DNA of 64,000 nt from an uncultured Oscillospiraceae bacterium (GCA_900541905.1 UQLQ01000001.1:62001-126000), one strand, 5' to 3'; positions 27,491-37,605 are shown, counted from the stretch's first letter. Notes: a model not told the origin generated them from the sequence alone. A program made the numbers and translations.

Positions 27491-27604
27491 ATGAAAGTCA
27501 GACCTTCTGTCAAGAAAATTTGTGAAAAATGCAAAGTGATTAAGCGTAAGGGTAGAATCATGGTTATTTGTGAAAACCCTAAGCACAAGCAGCGCCAGGG
27601 CTGA
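27491..27604 (+). CDS. rpmJ: 50S ribosomal protein L36, zinc form
   Basis: A 37-residue protein I translated directly: [18 protein letters not shown] at the start, then [12 protein letters not shown]. The C-x2-C ... C-x4-H zinc ligands are present. AAGGAGG precedes the ATG. It is in its standard place between infA and rpsM. Confidence 0.96.
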   Translation: MKVRPSVKKICEKCKVIKRKGRIMVICENPKHKQRQG

Positions 27605-27640
27605 TGGCGCAAACCTATTTAACATGGAGGTGCAACCAGT

Positions 27641-28009
27641 ATGGCGCGTATAGCAGGTATTGATTTACCAAGAGATAAGCGTATCGAAATTGGTCTTACT
27701 TATATCTATGGTATTGGCCGCAAAACAGCTTCCGATATTTTGGCAGCAACAGGCATTGACCCGGATTTAAGAGTTAGAGATTTAACAGAGGACGATGCGT
27801 CTAAATTAAGAGAATATATTGAGCATCATTACCGCGTAGAGGGCGACCTGAGACGTGATGTTGCTTTCGATATTAAAAGATTAATTGAAATTCAATGTTA
27901 CCGCGGAATTCGCCACCGCAAAGGATTACCGGTAAGGGGTCAACGTTCAAAAACAAATGCACGTACCCGTAAAGGTCCTAAAAAGACAATGGCTAATAAA
28001 AAGAAATAA
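27641..28009 (+). CDS. rpsM: 30S ribosomal protein S13
   Basis: A 122-residue head protein contacting the P-site tRNA and L5. [20 protein letters not shown] opens it; [22 protein letters not shown] near the end is diagnostic. Confidence 0.98.
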   Translation: MARIAGIDLPRDKRIEIGLTYIYGIGRKTASDILAATGIDPDLRVRDLTEDDASKLREYIEHHYRVEGDLRRDVAFDIKRLIEIQCYRGIRHRKGLPVRGQRSKTNARTRKGPKKTMANKKK

Positions 28010-28034
28010 GCGTAGTTAGGAGGGATTTATTAAG

Positions 28035-28442
28035 ATGGCAGCACAAAAAGGCGGTAAGAAAACTACCGCAGTTCGCAGACGCCGCGAGCGCAAAAATATT
28101 GAGCGCGGAGCTGCTCATATCCAGTCCACCTTTAATAATACAATTGTTACCATTACAGACGTTCAAGGCAATGCAATTTCTTGGGCCAGCTCTGGTGAAC
28201 TAGGATTTAGAGGTTCCAGAAAGTCCACCCCTTTTGCCGCACAAACCGCAGCAGAAACAGCTGCAAAAGCAGCTATGGAACACGGCATGAAAACGGTTGA
28301 GGTTTTTGTTAAGGGACCAGGTGCTGGTCGTGAAGCTGCAATTCGTGCATTGCAAGGTGCAGGTTTAGAAGTTAGCATGATTAAAGATGTTACACCTATT
28401 CCACATAACGGATGCCGTCCTCCAAAGAGAAGACGTGTATAG
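28035..28442 (+). CDS. rpsK: 30S ribosomal protein S11
   Basis: A 135-residue platform protein. [18 protein letters not shown] near residue 25 and the end [18 protein letters not shown] are typical. Confidence 0.98.
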   Translation: MAAQKGGKKTTAVRRRRERKNIERGAAHIQSTFNNTIVTITDVQGNAISWASSGELGFRGSRKSTPFAAQTAAETAAKAAMEHGMKTVEVFVKGPGAGREAAIRALQGAGLEVSMIKDVTPIPHNGCRPPKRRRV

Positions 28443-28480
28443 TTTATTGTAATTGACAATTACCGAAGGAGGATACTCGA

Positions 28481-29074
28481 ATGGCTAAAAATACTCAGCC
28501 AATTCTGAAGAGATGTAAAACACTCGGAATTGATCCGACTGTTGTAGGCGTAAGCCAAAAATCTATCAGAAACCCAAAACCAGGCAGAAGAAAACAAAGC
28601 GAGTATGGATTGCAACTAAATGAAAAGCAAAAAGCAAAATTCATTTACGGTGTACTTGAAAAGCAATTCAGAAAGTACTATGTTATGGCTACAAAACAAA
28701 ACGGTGTTACCGGTGAAATCTTGCTATCTATTCTGGAAAGCAGATTGGACAACGTTGTTTACAGACTAGGCTTTGCAAACACAAGACGTGAAGCAAGACA
28801 AATGGTTAGCCATGGTCACATTACTGTTGACGGTAAAAAAGTTGATATTGCTTCTTACTTGGTAAGCCCAGGTGAAGTTATCTCAATCAGAGAAAAAAGC
28901 CGCAACTCTGTACGTATCAAAGAAGTTTTAGAGCAAAACGCTCAAACTCCTATCGCTAAGTGGCTTGAGCTGGACAGAAATACACTGCAAGGTAAAGTGG
29001 TTGCTCTGGCTAGCAGAGAAGATATCGACTACGATATCAATGAAACACTTATCGTTGAGTTGTACTCCAAATAA
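28481..29074 (+). CDS. rpsD: 30S ribosomal protein S4, zinc-free form
   Basis: A 197-residue primary assembly protein and accuracy factor. The S4 RNA-binding domain (LDNVVYRLGFANTRREARQMVSHGH) is intact. Only one N-terminal cysteine is present, so this is the C-minus variant without the zinc finger. It is encoded in the alpha operon. Confidence 0.97.
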   Translation: MAKNTQPILKRCKTLGIDPTVVGVSQKSIRNPKPGRRKQSEYGLQLNEKQKAKFIYGVLEKQFRKYYVMATKQNGVTGEILLSILESRLDNVVYRLGFANTRREARQMVSHGHITVDGKKVDIASYLVSPGEVISIREKSRNSVRIKEVLEQNAQTPIAKWLELDRNTLQGKVVALASREDIDYDINETLIVELYSK

Positions 29075-29144
29075 TGCCATTGTAGGCATAATGTACATCG
29101 TGGTAATTTTTATGTTGCCTAAATGTGTGAAGGAGGTTTGCTAA

Positions 29145-30101
29145 ATGATTGAGATTGAAAAGCCAAAGATTGAAACTGAAATTCTATCTGAGGATGGAAC
29201 TCACGGCAAATTTGTTGTAGAACCATTGGAGCGTGGATTCGGTACTACTCTGGGCAACAGCCTAAGACGTGTGCTGCTTTCATCTCTACCAGGTGTTGCA
29301 GCAACATCTATCAAAATTGATGGTGTTGTTCATGAGTTTTCTACCGTACCGGGTGTAAAAGAAGATGTTACAGAAATTGTTCTGAATATTAAAGGCTTAA
29401 TTGCTAATTTACACTGTGACGGTCCAAAAACTGTGGAAATTTCCGCAGAGGGTCCATGTAATGTTACAGCCGGCTCTATCAATTGCGATAGTGAGGTTGA
29501 AATTTTAAATCCTGACATGCACATCGCTACACTAAGCGACGGAGCAAAATTGTCAATGGAAATCACCTTAGACCGCGGCCGTGGATATATTTCTGCAGAC
29601 CGCAATAAGGCCAAGATGGTTACCAACGTAATTGGTGAGCTTCCTATTGATTCCATTTACACTCCTGTTTTAAAAGTGAACTACAATGTTGAGCCTACAC
29701 GTGTCGGTCAAAGTATCGACTTTGATAAATTGAACTTGGAAGTGTGGACAAACGGCATTATTAGTGCACAAGAGGCTGTTTCTTTAGCTGCTAAAATCTT
29801 GACCGAACATTTAAATCTGTTTGTTGACTTGTCCGATGCAGGCAGCAATACTGAGATTATGGTTGAAAAAGACGATAAAGGCAAAGAAAAAGTGCTTGAA
29901 ATGACAATTGAAGAATTGGATTTATCCGTACGTTCTTTCAACTGTCTAAAACGTGCAGGAATTAATACAGTTGAGGATTTAATCAATAAATCTGAAGAAG
30001 AAATGATGAAAGTCCGCAACTTGGGACGTAAGTCTTTAGAAGAAGTTATTTGGAAGATGGCTTCTCTCGGCTTTAATCTTCACAAGGATGACGATAACTA
30101 A
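29145..30101 (+). CDS. rpoA: RNA polymerase alpha subunit
   Basis: A 318-residue subunit that dimerises to nucleate RNA polymerase. The N-terminal assembly domain includes [28 protein letters not shown] near residue 25. An acidic linker leads to the C-terminal DNA- and activator-binding domain ([22 protein letters not shown] ... [12 protein letters not shown]). AGGAGG precedes the ATG after a 70 bp gap from rpsD. Confidence 0.98.
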   Translation: MIEIEKPKIETEILSEDGTHGKFVVEPLERGFGTTLGNSLRRVLLSSLPGVAATSIKIDGVVHEFSTVPGVKEDVTEIVLNIKGLIANLHCDGPKTVEISAEGPCNVTAGSINCDSEVEILNPDMHIATLSDGAKLSMEITLDRGRGYISADRNKAKMVTNVIGELPIDSIYTPVLKVNYNVEPTRVGQSIDFDKLNLEVWTNGIISAQEAVSLAAKILTEHLNLFVDLSDAGSNTEIMVEKDDKGKEKVLEMTIEELDLSVRSFNCLKRAGINTVEDLINKSEEEMMKVRNLGRKSLEEVIWKMASLGFNLHKDDDN

Positions 30102-30140
30102 TATCATCATTTTAACCTAAGGTAAAGGAGTGATTATTCG

Positions 30141-30482
30141 ATGCCAGGAACAAGAAAGCTCGGCAGAGCTACTAGTCATAGAACCGCAATGCTTCGTGGA
30201 TTGGTAACATTTTTGTTGGAGAACGGTAAAATTGAAACAACTGTTACCCGTGCAAAAGAAGTGCGTGCACTGACAGAGAAGATGATTACAATCGCTAAGG
30301 AAGATTCTCTTCACAATAAGCGTTTGGTAATGGCTTTTGTTACAAAAGAAGACGTTACTCATAAGCTATTTACAGAGATTGCTCCTAAATATGCAGACCG
30401 TAATGGTGGTTATACACGTATTACAAAGCTGGGTCCAAGACGTGGCGACGCTGCAGAGATGGCAATTATCGAACTAATCTAA
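30141..30482 (+). CDS. rplQ: 50S ribosomal protein L17
   Basis: A 113-residue tunnel-exit protein. [19 protein letters not shown] at the start and [24 protein letters not shown] at the end are diagnostic. It is the last gene of the long operon, followed by two terminators. Confidence 0.98.
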   Translation: MPGTRKLGRATSHRTAMLRGLVTFLLENGKIETTVTRAKEVRALTEKMITIAKEDSLHNKRLVMAFVTKEDVTHKLFTEIAPKYADRNGGYTRITKLGPRRGDAAEMAIIELI

Positions 30483-30494
30483 ATAATGGCATAT

Positions 30495-30532
30495 AAGAGT
30501 ATCAATATGATAAATATTGATACTCTTTTTTA
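30495..30532 (+). terminator. first intrinsic terminator of the ribosomal operon
   Basis: AAGAGTATCAATAT (30495-30508) pairs with ATATTGATACTCTT (30514-30527), a 14 bp stem with a T-run. Confidence 0.92.
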
Positions 30533-30561
30533 TTTTTACTAGAATATTGTTATGTAATATG

Positions 30562-30598
30562 AAAGAGGCGAAGGACTGAAATCCTTCGCCTCTTTTGT
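30562..30598 (+). terminator. second intrinsic terminator of the ribosomal operon
   Basis: AAAGAGGCGAAGGA (30562-30575) pairs with TCCTTCGCCTCTTT (30582-30595). It is GC-richer than the first and backs it up. Confidence 0.88.
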
Positions 30599-30731
30599 AT
30601 TTATTTCCTAAAAATTCCTAAACATTGGTAAAATAAGTAGACTTTTATTCACATGTGTAATATCCCATATTATGTAAAAAATATGACGTAGTTAAGCCTT
30701 TTTATTATTATAGCATAAGCATCATAAAAAC

Positions 30732-30750
30732 TCTACTTTATGTCTACTTT
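30732..30750. repeat. short direct repeat before the surface-protein gene
   Basis: TCTACTTT occurs at 30732-30739 and 30743-30750 (11 bp period), and AAGTAGAC/GTCTACTT form an inverted pair at 30635-30642 and 30742-30749. The 200 bp around them hold no gene and no clear promoter, so these may be regulator sites for the surface protein. Confidence 0.35.
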
Positions 30751-30806
30751 TTATTCCGATTATCCATGTATGGTAGTTACATTTTAAAGAAAAGGTAGGT
30801 AAAAAA

Positions 30807-33800
30807 ATGAAAAAAAGAAAAAGGGTACTTTCGTTCAGTACAGCCGTTATATTGGGAGTTACATTAACCGCAACAAGTGTTTCCAATGTTGTATTTGCAG
30901 AGGATGATGTTTCGTCTCAGATCAATACAGACGATATGTCATATCTATTAGAAAATAGGAATACCAATACAAATATTGCCGGAATGGAAAACAGCGACGA
31001 ATTAAACAATAATACATATTCCGCTGTTCCACAAAATCAAAATGACCCATCTATCATTGAAGTTCCTGAATCAGCGTTATATATGGAGGGAACCACTGTA
31101 ATGGGTATTACCAAACAGTGGTTTAGAGAATATTGTTCCGAAAATAATAGCAGTAATCCTGCATACCTCAAAATTACTATTCCCAGTAATGCTACTTCCA
31201 TAGGAACAAATGCATTTTGTACGAATAAAGCAAACTATGACAGCAATGACCGATACAATTATATTCATCCATCTAATTATAAGATTGTGGAGGTAGATTT
31301 TTCGTCTGCCACTTCACTTAAAAGTATCGAATCACAAGCATTTAAAGGTAATAATGAATTAGCAGGTGTAATTACACTTCCAAACTCATTAAAAACGTTG
31401 GGAAAATATGCTTTTGGTAGTTGTACAAAACTTGAGGGAATTTATTTACCCGAAGGACTACAAGAGATTGGAAATGAAAATGGAGGAAGTGTATTTAAGG
31501 ACAGTTCCTCTCTAAAGTTTGTTCGGGTTGCCGGAAGTAATTCGACAGCCAGTATTGAATTACCGGATTCATTGATTTCCATCGGACAGGATGCTTTTTC
31601 AGGAGCAATGACGTCTGCAACACCTACTCCGATTGTGATTCCCGAGCAAGTATCTTATATTGGTGACAGTGCTTTTGAAACACCTGCAGTTACAATGATT
31701 ACAGTGCAGGCAAATGACGTGTCCAATTACAATGGTAAAGCATTTATATCAGCAGACGGTTCTTATAGTCTGGACGGGCGCACGACGGTATTTCAAAATT
31801 ATGCTGCTTACAGCAGTTTTCCAACAGGTGGACTGCAATCATATAGAAAATCCTTAACTTATGAATTTACTTTAAAATTTGGTGAAGATGGACCACAGCA
31901 ACAAAAATTAAATAACCAGACAGTACAATGTGTAAAAGATAGTAACGGACAATGGTATATTGATGAAACATATACATTGCCTGAGGCCCCTTCTATTGAT
32001 GTAGATGAAGGGTATACAGAGGGCTGGAAATATCATGATGAAATACTAACAATTAAGACGGTACTGTCTCCCAATGCAGATGTTTTAACCGTAGAAGCAG
32101 GGCAAGTTTTGATGGAGCCAACTGTAACATTTACGGTTGATGGAATAAAAATAGATACCTCAACAACATATCCAAAATTGAACTTGTCCAATCATAAAGA
32201 ACATAAAATAGGCGTGGATGTTTCTCATCCACTGGAAGGCGAAGGAAATCAAGACGGCTATGTAGTATTTGAGTATGAATGGACCGATGTATATCAGGGA
32301 GGAAAACAAGGTCCGCGAATGAGTGAAAGCGGATTTGGACGATATAATTTATGGGATAATCCTAATGTGACCAATACAATTACCATTGATGGACCAACAC
32401 ATGAAAGAACTACAGGAGATTATTCCGGTGAAGATTACGGAGATGGTTATTATCTTGTAGAAGTATACGGCTATTTTGTTCATAGGCAGGGAGGTCTAAA
32501 AGAATTATTCTATAAGTCAGCTTCCACAGTTATTGGTTCAGATCCGGACCGTACTACAAATACTGCCTATTTGTTTGATGTGGTAACATCTGATCCCGCA
32601 CAGCAACCGAATATCACCGTAACGGGAAATGAAGTCACCTACGGCTATGATACAGCTAAAATTGTCGCAGATGTACAAATGATAGACGGACAGACAAACA
32701 CCTATCAGTGGTATCAAGCAGAACAGGAAGGACAAACGGAAGGCGGAAGTATTATTCATGGTGCCAAATCAACCCAACTGAATGTTGAGTCCGGAAAAAA
32801 TGCGGGAAATTACTATTATTATCTGGAAGTAACTTCAACCAAGGCATTGAATGGAGATGTATTGAAAACGGTTGTTCATGTAACATTTCAGGTGAATCAG
32901 GCAGAAAGTACTATTGTGATTAACGATAACTTAAACAAAGTATTCGATGGCGAGATGGTGCAAGAGCCGAAAAACATTACCCAAACAGGAAGTCAAAATA
33001 CGGTATCCTTTGTATGGTATGAAAAGCAAGAAAATGGTTGGACAGAATTGCAGTCTGCTCCTGTAAATGCAGGTGAATATAAAGTGGTTGCAATTGTTGC
33101 GGAAGATACCAATTATAAGAGTGCATCTGCAGAAAAAACATTTCATATTTCACAAGCAAATAACGCTTGGAAGGATGAATTATCTATAACCGGCTGGACT
33201 TATGGGGAACCGGAGAATGCGCCTAATGCATCAGCACAATTTGGTACAGTAACTTATTCCTACTGTGATTCGGAAAATGGTATTTACTCAGAGCAGGTAC
33301 CAACACAAGCGGGAACCTATTGGGTAAAAGCTATAATAGAAGAAAGCAATAATTATACAGGACTGGAAGCAAAGATTCCATTTGAGATTGCACAGGCAGA
33401 TACCCAATTATCTATTAATAAAACCTTGGATCAAACATATAATGGTCAAAAAATCAAACTGGAAGATTCTGATTTGATGATACAAGGAAGTACGGGCAAA
33501 GTAACGTATCAATATCAAATATGGAATGATGAACAACAGCAGTGGATAGATATGGAAGATACTCCGGTAAATGCAGGTAAATATAAGGTAATTGTAACTG
33601 TTGCAGCAGATACCAATTATCACAGTGCTTCTGTAGAAAGGGAGTTTGTTATTTCCAAAGCAGGGAGTACATTTATCATTCATGACGTATTGGATAAAGA
33701 GTATGACGGACAGAGCATACAAATCCCCACGAATATCACACGTACAGGAAGCCAAGCTGAGCCAATTTATGAATGGTATATAAAAGACACAAATGAATGG

Positions 33801-34136
33801 AGAAAATTAGAGGCAGCACCAAGCGAGATAGGAAATTATAAATTAGTGGCAACCATACCGGAAGATGAAAATCATAACGGTATAACCACAGAAAAGGAAT
33901 TCCGTATTACAGAACAAATAAATGTAAATCCGGATACCCCGACAAACCCAACGACTCCTGATGCTTCAGCACAAGATGATAAAACAGGAAGTATGAACCA
34001 GCAAAGTCAGTTAGATACTCCACCAACAGGAGATACGAACACCATAGCAATTGGTCTTTGGGCATCTCTAGCCGGTATTTCTGCTTCAGTATTGACTTAC
34101 TTAGGCATAAAACGACATCGTTATAAGAAATCATAA
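30807..34136 (+). CDS. large secreted cell-surface protein with BspA-type leucine-rich repeats and MBG-like domains
   Basis: An 1109-residue surface protein. A signal peptide (MKKRKRVLSFSTAVILG, cleavage probably after VFA near residue 32) leads to a BspA-like LRR_5 region (about 90-310: repeats such as LPNSLKTLGKYAFGSCTKLEGIYLPEGLQEIG). A middle region of unknown type follows, then four tandem Ig/MBG-like units of about 85 residues from about 700 to 1040, several with KxFDG/QTYNG and APVNAGEYKVV motifs. The C-terminus has a Pro/Thr linker, a PPTGD motif, a hydrophobic helix and a KRHRYKKS tail. This looks like a sortase substrate with a non-LPxTG signal. No sortase gene is nearby. An adhesion role is family inference. 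Confidence 0.85.
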   Translation: MKKRKRVLSFSTAVILGVTLTATSVSNVVFAEDDVSSQINTDDMSYLLENRNTNTNIAGMENSDELNNNTYSAVPQNQNDPSIIEVPESALYMEGTTVMGITKQWFREYCSENNSSNPAYLKITIPSNATSIGTNAFCTNKANYDSNDRYNYIHPSNYKIVEVDFSSATSLKSIESQAFKGNNELAGVITLPNSLKTLGKYAFGSCTKLEGIYLPEGLQEIGNENGGSVFKDSSSLKFVRVAGSNSTASIELPDSLISIGQDAFSGAMTSATPTPIVIPEQVSYIGDSAFETPAVTMITVQANDVSNYNGKAFISADGSYSLDGRTTVFQNYAAYSSFPTGGLQSYRKSLTYEFTLKFGEDGPQQQKLNNQTVQCVKDSNGQWYIDETYTLPEAPSIDVDEGYTEGWKYHDEILTIKTVLSPNADVLTVEAGQVLMEPTVTFTVDGIKIDTSTTYPKLNLSNHKEHKIGVDVSHPLEGEGNQDGYVVFEYEWTDVYQGGKQGPRMSESGFGRYNLWDNPNVTNTITIDGPTHERTTGDYSGEDYGDGYYLVEVYGYFVHRQGGLKELFYKSASTVIGSDPDRTTNTAYLFDVVTSDPAQQPNITVTGNEVTYGYDTAKIVADVQMIDGQTNTYQWYQAEQEGQTEGGSIIHGAKSTQLNVESGKNAGNYYYYLEVTSTKALNGDVLKTVVHVTFQVNQAESTIVINDNLNKVFDGEMVQEPKNITQTGSQNTVSFVWYEKQENGWTELQSAPVNAGEYKVVAIVAEDTNYKSASAEKTFHISQANNAWKDELSITGWTYGEPENAPNASAQFGTVTYSYCDSENGIYSEQVPTQAGTYWVKAIIEESNNYTGLEAKIPFEIAQADTQLSINKTLDQTYNGQKIKLEDSDLMIQGSTGKVTYQYQIWNDEQQQWIDMEDTPVNAGKYKVIVTVAADTNYHSASVEREFVISKAGSTFIIHDVLDKEYDGQSIQIPTNITRTGSQAEPIYEWYIKDTNEWRKLEAAPSEIGNYKLVATIPEDENHNGITTEKEFRITEQINVNPDTPTNPTTPDASAQDDKTGSMNQQSQLDTPPTGDTNTIAIGLWASLAGISASVLTYLGIKRHRYKKS

Positions 34137-34185
34137 TTACAAAATTTTTTATTCCATACATTATCAAATGTGAATATTTCAATAA

Positions 34186-34217
34186 AAAAAGCAGCCTGAA
34201 TATTCAGGCTGCTTTTT
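34186..34217. terminator. bidirectional terminator between surface-protein gene and serA
   Basis: AAAAAGCAGCCTGAA (34186-34200) pairs with TTCAGGCTGCTTTTT (34203-34217); A- and T-tracts on the two sides serve both convergent genes. Confidence 0.88.
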
Positions 34218-34228
34218 GATTCATAAAT

Positions 34229-35392
34229 TTAAATTACGCGAACAAAGATAATTCCGTCATTATCATTGATTGCTTTTACTGTGTCATCATTTACATTTCC
34301 TGTTACATCTAAAATGGTGTAAGCATACTCTTTTTTAGATTTGCTTTGCATATTTTCGATGTTTACGCCGATATTTGCCAATACACCGGTTAGAGTGCTA
34401 ATCATGTTAGGAATGTTTTGATGAATAATGCAAACTCGTTTTGCACCATTTTCTCTTGGCATAGAAACATTAGGCAGGTTTACGGAGTTTTTTATGTTGC
34501 CATTCTCCAAATAATCTTTGATTTCATCTGCTGCCATACATGCACAGTTATCTTCAGATTCAGGAGTGGAAGCGCCAAGATGAGGAATTGCCAATACATT
34601 TTCTACACCCAGCAGTGCATCATTTGGGAAGTCTGTTGCATATGCTGCAACTTTACCGTCAGACAGAGCGTTGAGTAAATCTGTGTTATTGACCAAATCG
34701 CCGCGTGCAAAGTTTAAAATGCGAACGTGCTCTTTCATTTGTGCAATGGTGGAAGCGTTAATCATTTCTTTTGTATCAGGTGTTAGCGGTACATGTAAAG
34801 AAATGTAATCGCAGTTTGCATAAATTTCTTCTAAAGTAAGTGCACGTTGTGTATTGCTGGATAAGCCCCATGCACCTTCAACAGATAAGAATGGGTCGTA
34901 TCCCATTACTTTCATACCCAAAGCTTCTGCTGCGTTTGCAACAAGAATACCAATCGCTCCAAGACCGACAACACCAAGGGTTTTGCCTGCAATTTCAGGA
35001 CCTACGAAAGAGGATTTTCCTTTTTCAACCAGTTTACCTACTTCATCGCCTTTTCCCTTTAATGTACCTGCCCACTCAATGCCGGGTACAATTTTACGGG
35101 AAGTTAATAACAAAGCGGCAATCACAAGTTCTTTTACAGCATTTGCATTGGCGCCGGGAGTATTGAATACTACAATACCTTCCTGTACACATCTTTCAAC
35201 AGGAATATTATTGGTACCTGCACCTGCGCGTGCAATTGCAAGAAGATTTTTGTTAAATTCCATATCATGCATTGCAGCGGAACGAACTAAAATTGCGTCA
35301 GGATTTTCTATATCTTCTCCAACTTGATAGTTTTCTCCCAGACGGCTTGTGCCCAAAGGAGAAATTTTATTTAAACATTTTACTTGGTACAT
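34229..35392 (-). CDS. serA: D-3-phosphoglycerate dehydrogenase
   Basis: A 387-residue enzyme taking 3-phosphoglycerate to phosphohydroxypyruvate, the first step of serine synthesis. NAD-binding VVGLGAIGILVA at about residue 145; the catalytic Arg region NFARGDLVNN near 235; catalytic His in PHLGASTPESEDNCA near 285. It ends with an ACT domain (KRVCIIHQNIPNMISTLTGVLANIGVNIENM), probably for serine feedback. It is the short form without the extra ASB domain. ATG 35392 is chosen, 5 bases after AAGGTGA; a GTG three codons earlier is less likely. It is 21 bases downstream of serC in one operon. Confidence 0.93.
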   Translation of the reverse strand: MYQVKCLNKISPLGTSRLGENYQVGEDIENPDAILVRSAAMHDMEFNKNLLAIARAGAGTNNIPVERCVQEGIVVFNTPGANANAVKELVIAALLLTSRKIVPGIEWAGTLKGKGDEVGKLVEKGKSSFVGPEIAGKTLGVVGLGAIGILVANAAEALGMKVMGYDPFLSVEGAWGLSSNTQRALTLEEIYANCDYISLHVPLTPDTKEMINASTIAQMKEHVRILNFARGDLVNNTDLLNALSDGKVAAYATDFPNDALLGVENVLAIPHLGASTPESEDNCACMAADEIKDYLENGNIKNSVNLPNVSMPRENGAKRVCIIHQNIPNMISTLTGVLANIGVNIENMQSKSKKEYAYTILDVTGNVNDDTVKAINDNDGIIFVRVI

Positions 35393-35413
35393 GTATGTCA
35401 CCTTATTTCTTCA

Positions 35414-36499
35414 TTATTTATTGTTTTGTTCAAACTCTTTCATGAAAGCAACCAATTTTTCAACACCTTCGATTGGCATTGCATTGTAAATGGAAGCACG
35501 CATACCGCCAACAGAACGGTGACCTTTGATGTTTACAAAATCATGTTCCCCTGCTTCTTTAATGAATTTTGCATCCAATTCATCGTTGCCTGTAACAAAA
35601 GGAACATTCATCAATGAACGATCTTTTGGAACAACAGTGCCTTTGAACAATTGGGATTGATCTAAGAAATCATAGAGGATTTTGGCTTTTTTCTCGTTTA
35701 ACTCTTTCATTTTAGCCAAACCGCCAATATCATTTTTCAACCATTCCAATACCAACATGCACATGTAAATGGAATAGCAAGGCGGTGTATTGTACAAAGA
35801 GTCATTTTCTGCATGGGTTTTATATGTAAACATGGTTGGAGTTTTCTCCATTGGTTCGCCGATTAGGTCTTCACGAACAATTACAACAGTTAAGCCGGCA
35901 GGACCCATGTTTTTTTGTGCGCCTGCATACAGCAAACCAAATTTGCTTACATCAATCGGCTCGCTCAAAATGCAGGAAGAAATATCTGCTACCAAAGGAA
36001 CGTCACCTGTTTCAGGCAATTTGGTGTATTTGGTTCCGTAAATGGTATTGTTGTAGCAAATGTGGAAATAATCTGCATCTTTTGAGAATGTAGATGGATC
36101 TAAATCCGGAATATAGGAGAAGGTTTTATCTTTAGAGGAAGCAACAATATTTGCTTCACCATAGCGAGCTGCCTCTTTTTGTGCTTTTGTTGCCCATTGA
36201 CCTGTAATGACAAAATCGGCTTTGCCGTTTTTTGTCATTAAGTTCATAGGTACCATCGCAAATTGGGAAGATGCACCGCCTTGTAGCAACAAAACTTTGT
36301 AGTTATCAGGAATTTCCATTAATTCTCTGAGCAAAGCTTCGGTGTTTTTAATAATTGCATCAAAAGTTTTGGAACGGTGGGACATCTCCATAACAGACTG
36401 ACCACTGCCTTGGTAGTCTAGCATTTCGTCAGCTGCACGACGAAGTACAGCTTCTGGTAGTACAGATGGGCCTGCGGAAAAGTTGTAAACGCGTTTCAT
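35414..36499 (-). CDS. serC: phosphoserine aminotransferase
   Basis: A 361-residue PLP enzyme making phosphoserine from phosphohydroxypyruvate and glutamate. It starts MKRVYNFSAGPSVLPEAVL; the PLP lysine is in LLYAGAQKNMGPAG near residue 195; the C-terminal HRSVGGMRASIYNAMP motif with substrate-binding Arg/His is intact. GGAGG precedes ATG 36499; an upstream in-frame ATG near 36553 has no site. It is transcribed before serA; no serB is adjacent. Confidence 0.96.
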   Translation of the reverse strand: MKRVYNFSAGPSVLPEAVLRRAADEMLDYQGSGQSVMEMSHRSKTFDAIIKNTEALLRELMEIPDNYKVLLLQGGASSQFAMVPMNLMTKNGKADFVITGQWATKAQKEAARYGEANIVASSKDKTFSYIPDLDPSTFSKDADYFHICYNNTIYGTKYTKLPETGDVPLVADISSCILSEPIDVSKFGLLYAGAQKNMGPAGLTVVIVREDLIGEPMEKTPTMFTYKTHAENDSLYNTPPCYSIYMCMLVLEWLKNDIGGLAKMKELNEKKAKILYDFLDQSQLFKGTVVPKDRSLMNVPFVTGNDELDAKFIKEAGEHDFVNIKGHRSVGGMRASIYNAMPIEGVEKLVAFMKEFEQNNK

Positions 36500-36570
36500 A
36501 AATTTACCTCCAAAAGTACATAATGTCCAATGCATAAGAAAGCCCTTGGACAAAATGATAAGATAAAATA

Positions 36571-36599
36571 ATTATATCTCTTCCTTAAAATGAAGTCAA
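36571..36599 (-). promoter_or_regulatory. serC-serA promoter
   Basis: On the minus strand TTGACT (36594-36599), 17 bp spacer, TATAAT (36571-36576). The leader contains a TGTCCAA/TTGGACA hairpin (36524-36530 with 36546-36552). I see no T-box features. Confidence 0.75.
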
Positions 36600-36736
36600 T
36601 CATACAAAAGAGTAAAATATAACATAATTTTATTTAAAATTTGATTTTTTGACTGCAATTTCACGAAGGAATATCATTTTTTAGATACTTGAATCTGAAT
36701 TTTCAATTTTGTCATATTTCATTCTATGAATTTTGT

Positions 36737-36745
36737 TGGTATAAT
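36737..36745 (+). promoter_or_regulatory. extended -10 promoter of the sensory-hydrogenase operon
   Basis: TGGTATAAT (36737-36745) is an extended -10 with no good -35, about 70 bases before the first gene. Apart from this and the serC promoter, the 317 bp between serC and this operon hold nothing recognised. Confidence 0.5.
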
Positions 36746-36816
36746 ATTAATATGAATGTATCTATTCCATCATTATAAATAGCAACAATTGGAATGTATG
36801 TAATGGAGGTATTTCT

Positions 36817-37170
36817 GTGAAAATAAAAGATATTATCACGATTTTAAATGCGCAGTTATTAACTCCTCAGGCAGATTTAGAGCAAGAAGTGCACACTGCC
36901 TGCGGAAGTGACATGATGAGTGATGTTTTGGCATACGTAAAAGATCAGTCTGCTTTAATCACAGGACTGACAAATCCACAAGTGGTAAGAACTGCTGAAA
37001 TGATGGACATGATTTGTATTGTATTTGTACGTGGAAAACTTGCAGATGATACCATTGTGAATTTGGCGACTCAACGAAACATTGCGATACTGCAAACACC
37101 TTACAGTATGTTTACTGCCTGCGGTATGCTGTACCAACATGGTCTCAGAGGCGGGGGTGAGAAGCAATGA
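36817..37170 (+). CDS. DRTGG domain protein
   Basis: A 117-residue protein consisting of a single DRTGG-like domain (the ligand-binding-like fold found in HPr kinase-associated and phosphotransacetylase proteins). The pattern is VHTACGSDMMSDVLAYV near residue 27 and QNIAILQTPYSMFTACGML-like end. The start is GTG, 6 bases after GGAGGT, and it overlaps the next gene by four bases. A second DRTGG protein lies three genes on. Such proteins are regularly linked to sensory [FeFe]-hydrogenases in Clostridia; the molecular role is unknown. Confidence 0.8.
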   Translation: MKIKDIITILNAQLLTPQADLEQEVHTACGSDMMSDVLAYVKDQSALITGLTNPQVVRTAEMMDMICIVFVRGKLADDTIVNLATQRNIAILQTPYSMFTACGMLYQHGLRGGGEKQ

Positions 37171-37595
37171 CTTCACTGCCGCTTCATTTTACTGTATTGG
37201 GAGATGATTTTACGTGTGCGGGAGAAGCTTCCAGTAAAGTAAAAAATAAGTTAAAACAGTTAGGGTACAACTCCGAAGCAATTCGTAGAGCTGCCATTGC
37301 CATGTATGAAGGCGAAATAAACATGGTAATTCATGGAGGCGGTGGCGAAATCTTTGTGGAGGTATATCCTAATCATATAGATATAAAGATGGAAGACAAA
37401 GGTCCGGGGATAGAGAACATTGAACAAGCTATGCAGGAGGGATACTCTACCGCACCGGCGAATGTACGTGCCTTGGGGTTTGGTGCCGGTATGGGTCTGC
37501 CAAACATAAAAAAATATACAGACAGCCTGCGTATTGAATCAGAAGTTGGAAAAGGTACTACGATATACATGACAGTTCAGGTAAATCAGTCTTGA
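37167..37595 (+). CDS. anti-sigma factor-like ATP-binding protein (RsbW/RsbT type)
   Basis: A 142-residue GHKL ATPase resembling serine kinases/anti-sigma factors. The N box is AAIAMYEGEINMVIHG near residue 42; the G1 box is EDKGPGIENI near 77; the G2 box is LGFGAGMGLPNIKKY near 108. It overlaps the DRTGG gene by four bases, and the hydrogenase-like sensor follows after 10 bases. It could phosphorylate or bind a partner in response to the sensor. No sigma factor gene is in the window. Confidence 0.85.
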   Translation: MTSLPLHFTVLGDDFTCAGEASSKVKNKLKQLGYNSEAIRRAAIAMYEGEINMVIHGGGGEIFVEVYPNHIDIKMEDKGPGIENIEQAMQEGYSTAPANVRALGFGAGMGLPNIKKYTDSLRIESEVGKGTTIYMTVQVNQS

Positions 37596-37605
37596 GGAAT
37601 CAGCT

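Noticed and set aside
36500..36816. T-box or serine riboswitch upstream of serC
   Set aside because: The transcript leader is only about 65 nt with a single 7 bp hairpin; there is no T-box bulge or terminator/antiterminator pair.
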